DNA from: Thermomucor indicae-seudaticae
Lineage: Eukaryota; Mucoromycota; Mucoromycetes; Mucorales; Lichtheimiaceae
Direction: 5' to 3'
Length of the DNA: 14,095 bases
NCBI GenBank assembly: GCA_000787465.1
Contig: JSYX01000762.1
Coordinates: 1-14,095, forward strand
Shown: one piece after another, positions 1 to 9,154 of the stretch
Layout: every line of letters begins with the position of its first letter
Numbering within the stretch: position 1 is the first letter of the stretch
The notes under the pieces: generated by a model
The model's database searches: none
Told to the model about the DNA's origin: nothing
The model's input: only the letters and a program-made list of their open reading frames with translations
Position numbers and translations under genes: made by a program

Positions 1-1472
1 TCTAAAGAATAAACCTGTATATTAGACTGTCTCGTCATCTCTTACAATATCCTCTCACTTACAGGATTGTATGCGGTCTTTGGTTGAGCCTTGTTTGCGT
101 TGGCCTTCTTGTAGATCGATACGACGACTGCACCACCTAGCCCCAAGTTTTGCTGCAGCGCGTATTTCACATTGTGCACCTGACGGTCACCAGTCCATCC
201 ACGCAATTGCCAGACGAGCTCTGCATGCATCTATCCATCCATTAGCTGGTCGCAACGTCTATATATTCCCCAGAAGACGTACCCGTGCATTGAGCCAGAC
301 CGGTTGCTCCCAGCGGGTGACCCTTGGAAATCAACCCACCCGAAGGGTTCACGACGTACTTGCCACCGTACGTATTATCATCCGCGTCCACCAGCTTGTG
401 AGCCTGTCCCTCGGGAACCAACCCCAGCGCATCGTACGTGATCAGTTCGTTCGCAGAGAAGCAGTCGTGCAGCTCGACCACCTGCACATCGCCGGGCGTG
501 ATCCCGGCCCTGGCGAACGCGCGCTTCGCAGCCGCCCGCATCATGTCCGCCCCGACCCACTCGATCGCGTCATCCTTGCTCAGCATCAGCGTCGAATCCG
601 TCGCCATCTCCTGCGCGCAAATCTCGACCGCCTGGTCCATCAAGCCATGCAGACGCGCAAATGCCTCGCTCGCCAGAATCGCACACGCCGCTCCATCCGA
701 CGTAGGGCAGCACTGGAGCTTTGTAAGCGGACCAAAGATCTTTGGCGACCGCTGCACTTGCTCCAGCGTGTACACGTCTCAGAACTGCGAGTACGGGTTC
801 TTGGCGCTGTGTCGATGGTTCTTTTCGGCAATCTTGGCCAGGTGCTCCTCGGTGGCGCCGTATTTCGCCATGTAGCCCAGTCCCGCATTGCCAAATATCT
901 GTGGCGCGTTGCCCGTGTTCTTGTCCCACCCGCGGTTCTCGGCAATCACGCTCTGTACATGATCTGAACAACAGTCAATTCACTAGGATGAAAACAACAA
1001 AAATGAGCGTTATTATTATTACCAAGCGGATTCGTTCGATCAGGAAAGGCCTCCGTGATGAATCCGCGCTTCATACGCTCGAAGCCTAGCGCCAGAACGC
1101 ACTCGGCCGTGCCCGAGGCGACAGCCGCACGTGCAAGGTACAACGCCGTCGAGCCCGTAGAGCAGTTGTTGTTCACGTTGATGATCGGAATCTGGGTCAT
1201 CCCAAGTTGATACAGGACGCGCTGACCAGAAGTGCTGTCGCCAAACATATAGCCGCATGTAGCATATTCGATTTGGTCATAGCTCAGTCCAGCGTCGTTC
1301 AACGCCTTGACGGCCGCTTCCAGTGCGAATTCTTTTATGCCCCACCCCCGCGTGTTATGCCATGCTTCTACTGCCGTATCAATGCATGCTTACCGGGATA
1401 ATCAACCAAACCGCGAGGTTTGATAAATTTGGACATCCCAACCCCAGCGATATACACTTTATGAGACTTCAT
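1..1472 (-). CDS. SCPx-type thiolase (sterol carrier protein X / 3-ketoacyl-CoA thiolase), 3' end outside the window, in-frame TGA
   Basis: This family cleaves 3-ketoacyl-CoA, usually in peroxisomes. My exons are 1394-1472, 1023-1331, 283-963 and 63-220; a last intron (2-62, GTAAGT to TTTAG) leads off the window edge. All phases agree and about 409 residues are visible. The start at 1472 gives the family-typical beginning ([16 protein letters not shown]); an in-frame ATG at 1583 only adds unconserved sequence. Family marks: the acyl-cysteine loop [42 protein letters not shown] and LRGWTGDRQ. The visible end (AYNP) matches where fungal members continue, so whether an SCP2 domain follows is unknown. 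Codon 191 (779-781) is TGA inside the conserved NPYSQF-x-DVYTLEQ stretch, with no credible intron to remove it. The gene is therefore disrupted, misread in the assembly, or recoded. Intron 1 uses an AAAAG acceptor, which the family alignment requires. Confidence 0.85.
779..781 (-). other. In-frame TGA inside the SCPx thiolase
   Basis: On the minus strand the reading is TTC TGA GAC between NPYSQF and DVYTLEQ. Both flanks match the thiolase family without a gap, so exactly one residue is replaced by a stop. One C-to-T change from CGA (Arg) would create it. The following bases are GAC, not the CTA that favours readthrough in known fungal peroxisomal isoforms. Confidence 0.85.
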
Positions 1473-1711
1473 CTGCAGACGAGCGTTAAGAGAAGAGACA
1501 GAGTTTATGACGGGGAACCTGTCGTCGTCCTTATATAGCGCTCTGAACAATTTAACCGACATGAATTTTTGCTGACATTCCATGTGAGAAATCTTGCGTT
1601 TCCAGGTTGCACACGGTTGAAGAATTTTTTTTATCTGTTGTCGTTATGAGTAGAAAACAATACAAGAGGGAACAACATTAAATGCATGTTATTATTAATT
1701 GGCAAATGAAA
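1473..1711. other. Intergenic spacer between RhoGEF 3' end and thiolase start
   Basis: The two minus-strand genes are separated by 239 bp. It is A+T-rich with T/A runs near 1623-1632. It must hold the 3' end signal of the GEF and the promoter of the thiolase. I see no distinct element and no extra coding region. Confidence 0.5.
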
Positions 1712-4577
1712 TTAGTCGAGTCTTTTCTTTTGGCTAAATTTGCGTTTCCATAATGACTTGGATGGCTGTTGCTGTTGTTGTGTGGGTGTCGACGCATAAG
1801 AAAAGGCCGCAGGCGGTGGACGCTCCGGACAACGACCACTGTTATCAATCTGAGGCCCCGCTGTGCGGTCGCTCTTGATCCATCGGAACAGCGGACCTTC
1901 GCTTTTAGCCGCGTTATGCAAGTCTATATTGACCTGCGTATCTTTGTGTAAGCATGTTGATGCTGGAGTTTATTTCTTTTTTTCTCTTTTACCTCAGTTG
2001 TGTTGTCATCCTCATTATCATGCTGGACCCTGTTGGAAGGAGGTTGAAAACGGCGCTGAGATCGTTTGCTTAGGTGCGTGATTTTATGCAGCATTTTGTC
2101 CATAAAGGCGCTCCTGACGCCATTTTTCAGAGGCTTCATAGAGTAGGTCGAAAACGTCCGGTTCATGCCAGAAAAGATACTCATAGGTGTTATAGTGCGT
2201 CCGCTGTCTGATCCTGGGCTGTAGCTTGTCCGGGACGCTGAGGCCGGACATGCTTCGTCTTGTGGAGGTAGGGGATGGTGTAGATCACTTGCTCGTCGCT
2301 GCTGCGACTGACGACGTGGACGTCCGCCTTGAAGAAAGTTGCTTTCTTCAGCTGAACTTGTTGAGCTCAAGTTGGATTGGAGGTCAAAGTCATTATTATG
2401 GCTGGATGATGCTTGTCTCGATACTTCACTGGCGCGCCTGGGAGACATGATCGAGAAACTCGAAGCGGAAGAGCGCACAAAAGGCGCTGATTTGCGCTTA
2501 CGGATATCTCCAAGATACCAAGTTCGAGACGCCAGGTAATCCAGAGTGCACGCATCATGCAGTTTGTGATCTACCGCCATGCGGAGTGCGTTTTGATGAT
2601 TGCTTCGGATCTGCAGGGACACTCTACCAATGACGTTAGCAGGGCTATTTGCAGAAGATAGCAAATCAAGTGAGCTCGGTCGTCTTCGACCGAATCCCTC
2701 TGCTGCTGGTCGAGGTTTTACGTAGACCTCAGAATGGTTTCTCGACTTCAGCGCTTCTTTTTTCTTTGCTGTCGCCGGATAATCTGCTGAGTACCGTTTC
2801 TTCAAAGGGGCTGGAGGTGGCGGTGACGGGATATCTTTGGGTGCTGTCTCAGACTGTAGTTGCACGAAGGTCGAGATGGAGCGTTTCAGGGCCGAAGAAG
2901 CAGGTTGCGATGGATTACTGTGACCGCTGATCTTTCTATCCAAGATGTTTGTAAATGATCGAGAAAGACGAACATTCGGTGGCTGCTGTGCTTTAGTCGC
3001 AACACCAGACAAGGATGGCACGATCATGTCTTCAGCAAGCTGAGGCTGACTGGATTGCTTCTTCGATTCATTGATTGCTTCCTTGATATTTTTAACCCAC
3101 ACCTCTTTCTCTTGGTGAGAGCTGGCACTGAAGGCAAAGACATGCTTCTTGCAGCGGACAATAAATGAATGTTCCCTTTGGCCTAATAGCTGGTTCAGAA
3201 TATGCAGCTCCCTCGTCGCGGATATACACACTTTACCTTCAATGTCAAGAAGATCTTCAAATTCAGCGTGCTTCAATGGGAACCAATGTTTAGGCTCATA
3301 AGAGGTTACTTTTTTCGGCCTCACCAATATCATGTAGGTCGGAAAGACGAAGCAGCCTAGATATCTAGGCTTGGCAACCGATTGACCGAGCATGGTATAA
3401 GTGACTTCGATCGCACCAGAACAAAGTAGGTTTCCAAGGTTCGCTACGTGATGTTTGTTGATCCGCCAATCGCCGTCGAATCGCTGGATGAAACGTGCAG
3501 TACGCTCACTAATATCTCTTTTGTTTCGTCTACTGTCTATTTCTGCGACGGTGCGCTTCATGACGTCCAGCGCCTTGATAAGCTCGCTGTGATCCGTAGA
3601 ATCAGCAGGCGTGTATTTCAAAATCTCTTGAAGCAGCAATTGATACCGACATACTCGTTGCACTGGCTGCATGCATTATATATCATTATTAGTGCCGAAA
3701 CTTTGCTCTTGTTCGTTTCCCAAAACATGCCTTAATTAAGTAGTCCTCAAACTGCAGCCGCCTGGCAGACGGAATGGGAGAAGTGTTCTCTGCAAAGGAT
3801 CCACTTTGAACAGAAGACGCAGCGGTTTCACGCAGAAAGTTGTTCCATTCCGGTCGTTCTCTGTATTCTTCAAAAAGTTGCCATGCATCCGGGTGGAAAT
3901 CGCAGTAAGTTATGTAAATCATAAAATCGTTTCCCTATACCGTCATTCAGCATATTGGTGTTGCTCTTCGCGCTTCTACGCGGTTACCATTTCAAGAAAT
4001 GCTTTGGTAATGGTGTGGCTGCTACTGCCATCACGTGGCGTTTGATCCAGCTTGGCGAGAAACTGTCGATGGAATGCGAGTATGTCGGACGCATTTCGAA
4101 ATAGAATAGACTTGTGGTCCGGCAAAATCCAGCTTTGTCGGTCCAGAGCTGCAAAGCATACCTACAAGAATAGGCAGGTCACGCAAGGGAACACATTGAA
4201 AAAAGAGTAGTTGTCTGTCCATACATCGACTAAATAGCATAGATCGTTGACGTAGTCGCGCTCCGTCTGAAGCAGCTCGTTGACGGCATGCATACGTCGC
4301 AGGGATTGCTTACGTTGTAGGTATTCCACGTCATCCACGCTGACCAACGACGACGAAGCTGGTTCCACGTTCTGTGATGGATTTGAGCCGATGTCTGTGT
4401 TGGCGGTTGTATCATCCGTGGATGCCAGAGAATGTTGCTCGTCTATTTTCAAGTTGCAAAGAGAACATTGGGAAGGTCTGGTTGCCAAAGGATGATCGAA
4501 TGATACACTGTAGCAGCTTGGAAATTCGTTACATTGCCAACAAGCTGAATCCATAGCATGCCGTTCAGAATAATGAT

Positions 4578-4608
<31 letters not shown>

Positions 4609-4671
4609 GCAGCATTCACCGCAATTGCTGTCCTCTCTGTTATACAGAGCTGGTCCTGTAGCTGACTGCAT
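1712..4671 (-). CDS. Rho guanine nucleotide exchange factor, DH-PH domains
   Basis: The DH domain catalyses GDP release from Rho-type GTPases; the PH domain aids membrane placement. In fungi such GEFs drive polarity and wall growth. My exons are 4225-4671, 3988-4161, 3731-3934, 1993-3666 and 1712-1933, all phase 0, giving 906 residues. DH runs from about residue 124 (RRMHAVNELLQTERDYV) past 276 (LIKPVQRVCRYQLLL, split by a GC-AG intron). PH is roughly 350-480, ending at a VWVKNIKEAI helix. The remaining 430 residues are Ser/Arg/Lys-rich and probably disordered, with five Gln near the end. Residues 20-31 are twelve cysteines. The last intron (1934-1992, GTAAAA to CGCAG) is inferred: reading through it meets TAG at 1924, whereas splicing adds a basic Gln-rich tail. 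The start is the first in-frame ATG, but an upstream exon may extend it. The exact GEF subfamily is unresolved. Confidence 0.88.
3667..3730 (-). other. GC-AG intron in the RhoGEF
   Basis: The donor reads AAG|GCATGT and the acceptor TGCATGCAG|CCA. Splicing here restores LIK|PVQRV, the invariant core of DH domains, in phase 0. The only GT alternative (donor four bases downstream, with acceptor CCAG) would give the non-conserved LIKALQRV. GC donors with a strong AG| context are a known minor class of U2 introns. Confidence 0.8.
4579..4614 (-). repeat. Twelve-cysteine codon run (TGC/TGT) in RhoGEF exon 1
   Basis: Twelve consecutive triplets read TGC or TGT on the coding strand, giving residues 20-31 all Cys. 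On the plus strand they appear as a CAG/CAA-like microsatellite. Three triplets are TGT, so the array is not a pure triplet slip, yet every unit stays Cys. Confidence 0.9.
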
Positions 4672-5161
4672 ATAATCCTCCTTTTCGGTATCGTCAGCGT
4701 CTGTGGAAAAGGAGCTAAACGGCAATCAAAGAAGAAAAGGGAAAAAAGACGACTAAGGGGAAGAAGAGAGACAAGTTCAAAAGGCAAAAGGCTGCATGTT
4801 TTCCAAGGATTTAATGAGTGGCAAGCCAGGCACACTTATGTAGCATGCGCCGCCCTTTTCTAAACCCCTTAGCCCTCCCAATTTGAAACCCCCCCCTTCA
4901 TTACTCCTTCGCGTTCTTAATTTTCCGTCCGGAAGCACCCTTTTGTTTGGCAGTCTGTCGCATGTTGCACAACATATTTTACGCGCCTTTGTTGCCATAG
5001 ACACCTTTCGGGGGGTCTTTCCATAAACTCACCCGTCGTGTTTCAACGTCTTTCCTCTGTACAAGCAATCAACGAGCGATGCGACACCTTGCAAATGATC
5101 CACCTCATATCAAGTTCCGACCGTTGTAAAATTTAACAGGAACTCTATTGTAGACAGATAT
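4672..5161. other. Spacer between RhoGEF and aminotransferase 3' end
   Basis: These 490 bp separate two minus-strand genes. They contain a possible GEF leader exon (4905-4998), homopolymer runs (C at 4889-4896, G at 5010-5015), and a pyrimidine-rich minus-strand tract (about 4701-4780) that could serve as the acceptor region of its intron. I see nothing else. Confidence 0.5.
4905..4998 (-). other. Possible 5' coding exon of the RhoGEF
   Basis: ATG at 4998 opens 31 codons plus one base, with a Cys-rich, basic start (ICCATCDRLPNKRV). A GTAATG donor at 4904 and a TTTTCCACAG acceptor ending at 4701 join it in phase to the GEF frame, adding 41 residues. The 204-bp intron would be far longer than the others here, and I know no family match for the peptide, so this stays tentative. 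Confidence 0.35.
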
Positions 5162-6451
5162 TTACAAACCCTCTGGGGGCCACATCCATCCAAAGGAATC
5201 CTCGATTTCCCCCTTTTGGATACCTCGGTAATAATTATACAAAGTCTGGAATCCTTCACCGATCTTGTCACCACTGCCAACCGTAATGACCTTGTCCCCA
5301 CGCACGATCTTTTTGATCGGCGTGATAATAGCTAATCGGAAAAAGATTACAGTCAAGCTCCTCAACAGACCGTGATATGATACCTACCTGCTGTACCACA
5401 TGCAGCAATTTCTGCAAATTTACCTTCCTCAATCTCACTGAATGGCACCTGACGTTCCTCAACCTTCCAACCCAGTTTCAGCGCAATGTCTTCCAGAGAC
5501 AGCCGCGTGACGGATCGCAAAATGGTACTCGAATTGGGCGTCACAAGCGTGCGCACACCGTTGGCGTCTAAGCATCGGTTACTAACCTTTATCCATGGGC
5601 ATCAACCTTTTGCGCCTTTTTTTTTTATCTTACCTGGTGCTGTCAAGGCAACAAAATTGGAGGTTGAAAATTCGTCGACGTACGTGTGGGTCTTGGAGTC
5701 CAGATGCAAAGTGATCGGGTAACCGAGCTCCATGGCCTTCTTCATGGGTCCAAACGTAGGTGCATAGTTACCGCCGAGCTTGGCAGATCCTGTGCCAAGA
5801 GGAGCAGCTGTCACGGGATAGATGAGTCTTTGTCGCACCAGGATTTCAGTTTGCTCTATCCTTACTTCGATCAAAGTCTTCCAGAACCAAGGCGTCAACA
5901 GGCTTGATGCCGTCCTTGTAGTAGCTGCCCACTGGCATACCAAAGACCACAAACGTGAATTCCGGCGCGGCGCCCAAACCAATCATTGGACCAGTGCCAA
6001 CCAACAATGGTCGAAGGTAAAATGCTCCACCGGTCTCGGCAGGAGGTACGAATTCCGTGTTCTTTTCCACCGTCCAGCGCACTGCCTTCAGAAAGATCTC
6101 CTCCGGTACGGCGGGCATGAATGCCATATCCGCACTGCGCATCATTCGTGCCGCATTGTCTCGAGCTCGAAAGATTCGTACTCGTCCTTGCTTGTCCTTG
6201 AACGCCTTGAGTCCCTCAAAGCACTGTAGTCGTTTTCGTCAGAAATCAGGACTGCTTTGATCACAGTTTTTTTCTACAACCTGTTGTCCGTAATTCAGAC
6301 CCGTGGCGCAAATGTGCACCTTCAAGTACGGATCGGTTTCCCAGCTACCCTGATCCCAGCCGTTCTCCTTGGTCCAGGTGTACTTGGCGAAACCGTTTGT
6401 GTCGCGATATTGGAAGCCAATGTTGGACCAGTCGAGTTCCGCAGAAGGCAT
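5162..6451 (-). CDS. BCAT: Branched-chain amino acid aminotransferase
   Basis: A PLP enzyme (fold type IV) that moves the amino group between Leu/Ile/Val and 2-oxoglutarate. It acts as the last step of synthesis or the first of catabolism. My exons are 6281-6451, 5866-6223, 5634-5807, 5388-5567 and 5162-5331; phases close to 350 residues. Family marks in order: the start LDWSNIGFQY, the substrate loop GLNYGQQCFEGLKAF across intron 1, RDNAARM, the LGAAPEF region, DFDR-TAPLGTGSAKLGGNY with the PLP lysine at K186, VDEFSTSNF, and a final GSGDKIGEGFQTLYNYY. No targeting presequence precedes the conserved start, so I infer a cytosolic (yeast Bat2-like) form unless an unseen 5' exon exists. A TGACTCA box lies 75 bp upstream of the ATG, fitting general amino acid control. 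The gene is divergent from the HIBCH-like gene. Confidence 0.93.
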
Positions 6452-6985
6452 CTTTTGCGATATTGATTATTCAACGGGCGGAGAGGACGGACTTGACAGA
6501 ATTGCTATATCACAGAATGACTGCGATGACTCATTCCCCGTAAAGCCAGCAATCATTGGACGACCAACGTTAGACGGGTCATTGCATCCGGTATTAAAAG
6601 ACGCCAGCATCGAAGGAAAAAGTGAAATTTAATTGGCAAAAATGTCTTAAAGAAACCAAACTTGTCAAGATGACAACAGATTTGTGCTGCGTTAATCCGA
6701 TTTCCTTATTGATGGTTTGAATCACCTGCTAACTAGACTTGCCAGCGGCCACACTTTGGCAAGAAGAGGCTTGGTGAGCCCAACGCACTTACGGCGGCAA
6801 AATTTGTTCTTGCTGCACAGTGCTTGGGTCAGAAACGAGATCATGCCCCACCCCAAAAAAGGATTGATCTATTGTAACCATCGTATTACGGTCCGTGTCG
6901 AGCAACCAAGCATCCCACATAAAGTTGGTTAAACTCAGAAGGCTATAATGAGAGACTGGGACCGTGCGAACTCGTGAACACGCCA
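6452..6985. promoter_or_regulatory. Divergent promoter region, BCAT (minus) and HIBCH-like gene (plus)
   Basis: These 534 bp lie between the two start codons and must carry both promoters. The clearest site is TGACTCA at 6527-6533. A plus-strand open frame to 6632 runs through part of it but shows no convincing homology or gene context. I see no clear TATA box. Confidence 0.6.
6527..6533. promoter_or_regulatory. Gcn4/CPC1 (bZIP) binding site TGACTCA
   Basis: Exact match to the palindromic consensus TGA(C/G)TCA bound by yeast Gcn4 and filamentous-fungal CPC1/CpcA, regulators that raise amino acid synthesis under starvation. It lies 75 bp upstream of the BCAT start and 453 bp upstream of the plus-strand gene. 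Branched-chain aminotransferase genes are known Gcn4 targets in yeast. Confidence 0.6.
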
Positions 6986-9154
6986 ATGATTGAGTTTTCG
7001 AATGAGCAAAGAAAGACCTTTGACGCTTTCATACAATACCCATGGCATTTGGACTCGGTCTTTCAGGCCGGCCTGAATGACATGCTTGAACAAATGTCGG
7101 AAGCAGATCCGTCATTGCCTTCCAATGACTCGGAAACGAAGCTCTTGAAAGTAAAGCATTTTTATTTCTCAAGGTTAGCTATATTCGTTTAGCTTGCAGG
7201 AGGGCATTCGCAATAAGTGAGGGGACCTTGGTTTGTCTATAGGTTTAAGCAGCAGTTTGACCTGCAGCAGTATCTGGAATACGAAAAGCAGTTGCGGGCT
7301 GCTCCTGCTGCCCAGAACGAGAGTGAGCAAGTGACCAAGTTCAAGCGTCTGGAAAACTACGACTATGAGCACGATGAAAGATACCTAAACGGACTTGCGA
7401 CTGTCATTCTTGGTTGGCTCGAGAACGAGAATCTGATGATGACTTGGGACAAGATAAAACTCGAGCAAGAACTGATGAAAGCGAAAGCGTTCTATTATGC
7501 ATCGTATGGAAGTCCCTTTTTCAGATAGATTCAACGGAGTGCTGTTAACAGCAAAGTTTATTATCACGACTACTACTACTAGGTGTGTCGAACCTGTCAA
7601 CATTGTTGAATATCTTGACTGGTACAAGAAAGACAAGCAAGTCGCACAGCCTGCCTGTCCCTTTGCCAACCTTTGGCAGAACAAAGGAGGTAGCTTCAAG
7701 TAAACAACGTTGTCAAGCCCCGAGATAAATTTTGGGACTCTATTAGTCGTTTCCGGAAACACTGCTCGTAACAACAATCAGCATGCGAAATCATTTGTAT
7801 ATCGCGACAAGGCCAAATGTACCGGGTTTGCGCTATCTTCACCCCAAGACGGAAACCTTCTCACAGTGGCACGACTGGAAGAGCTGGCTCAAGCACTGAA
7901 GGACGCAGAAAATGACCCAGATTCAACCAGTCGCTTGTTGACGGCCACTGTCGCCACCACCAACGAACAGGAACCAACAACAAAATCTGAAAAGATCCAG
8001 AGCGTTGGACTCGCGTACAAAGAAACAGCAGAAAAGGTTACAGCACAAGATCGTCAGCTCAATGCTTCGCTGTATAAGCTGGAGAATGCTTATTACCGCT
8101 TAGCAGACCAGATTTTTCAACTGCATAAACCTACAGTAACCGTCTGCAATGGCTTGATACCCGCAAACACAGCTTACCCGATGCTTTGGCACGGATTGAC
8201 ACGAGTCGTTGCCGAGCATGCGTTGCTGAGCCTCGGTCTGAGTTTATCTCACGCTCCCGTTCCGCCGTTGCTATTGCTTTCACTATGTCGCGCCAAGATG
8301 GAGGAGCAACTGCCAGAAGGCGTTGAACTTTACCTCTCACTCGCGCCACCAGAACTGTGCCGACTCCGAGCTCCGGAACTCTTGAAGCTCGGTTTGGCGG
8401 ACGCCTTTGTTCCTGAAGCAGGCTTGGATGAAATGCTCAGTCACGTAAAGCAGATGGCTTGTTGTCCGTCGCCCAAAACCGCACTGGCCATCCAGGTTGC
8501 GCTCTCAGCGCACCATACATATCCAGGACCGGACCGAATTAGCGTCTGGCATGACGAAATCCAAACGACTTTTGGGGTATCTACTTCTGCGTTTACTCAA
8601 GGATAGAGGGGAATCACTGATGATACAAGGTACATAGACTGCCGAAACGTTCGAGGAACTTGTTCAAAAGTTACAGATAATCGACGGTCGTTGGGCAAAT
8701 TCTATCCTCGATCATTGGAAAACCTTGCCAAATGGACTTGTCAAGGTAAAAAAGAAAAAAAAATGTGTGTGCCTTGATCGATCGACAGACAGAGACTTCA
8801 ACATTTCTACGACAGGCTATTTTCAGCGCCATTCGGCAATACAACAATGACATGGATCCGTTCAAACTTTTAGAGTGGGAACGTACGTTCAATGCCAAAT
8901 GGCGACAAACCAAGGACTATCAGCACTGGACCCAAGGCAATATTACAGAATGGGCTGCCGAGCTTTGTTTCCAAGAGGCGACACTGCCAGACGAGGAGGA
9001 TGCTGTCATATGTGAGGCTCTGGCGGTTCAAGAACAAGTGGCCGTGTGTCCAGTTACTGGTCAATCCAGCATCACCTTTGGGTGTCCAGTAGCAGGTCAA
9101 AAATCAACTGTCGCAAAGTGCCCTGTCACAGGTCAAGAAAGCATCACAGCTTGA
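6986..9154 (+). CDS. HIBCH/crotonase-like protein with duplicated N-terminal module and CP repeats
   Basis: My exons are 6986-7173, 7243-7503, 7583-7689, 7747-8576, 8638-8745 and 8816-9154, giving 610 residues with consistent phases. Residues about 208-570 follow the 3-hydroxyisobutyryl-CoA hydrolase plan: an LLTVARLEELAQAL helix, VCNGLI, a GLTRVVAEHALL stretch, ELLKLGLADAFVP, and a C-terminal TFEELVQKL...LLEWER...DYQHWTQG block. The usual oxyanion glycines (MGGG) are replaced by IPAN, and the catalytic Glu (PET) and Asp (PDVGG) positions are not matched, so it is probably not an active hydrolase. Residues 1-170 hold two copies of a K-x-K-x-F-Y helical motif 87 residues apart. CPFANLW precedes the crotonase part, and three CPV[TA]GQ units form the C-terminus. 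No signal peptide, membrane helix or PTS1 is seen. The intron 3 boundary (7690-7746) is the least certain. Function unknown. Confidence 0.8.
9047..9151 (+). repeat. Three tandem CPV[TA]GQ repeats, 12-residue period
   Basis: At the C-terminus of the HIBCH-like protein (residues 576-610) the units CPVTGQSSITFG, CPVAGQKSTVAK and CPVTGQESITA follow each other without spacing. Codons differ between units, so they have diverged or are under protein-level constraint. Cys-Pro pairs are typical of heme-regulatory motifs, but any heme role is inference. Confidence 0.85.

Noticed and set aside
71..967. 298-residue plus-strand open frame
   Set aside because: Arg/His-rich antisense shadow of the thiolase exons, which carry clear family motifs on the minus strand.
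1473..1583. In-frame upstream ATG codons extending the thiolase by 37 residues
   Set aside because: The added peptide is not conserved, and the family starts at the ATG at 1472. The CTGCAG before that ATG could even be a leader-intron acceptor.
4570..4620. Plus-strand CAG/CAA repeat as a polyglutamine gene
   Set aside because: No plus-strand gene context. The minus-strand frame continues directly into a DH domain.
6369..6632. Plus-strand frame with an actin-like AIIGRP stretch
   Set aside because: Only a six-residue resemblance. The 5' part is antisense to BCAT exon 1 and no other actin motif is present upstream or downstream.
7385..7777. 130-residue minus-strand frame
   Set aside because: Antisense shadow across exons and introns of the HIBCH-like gene, with no recognisable domain.
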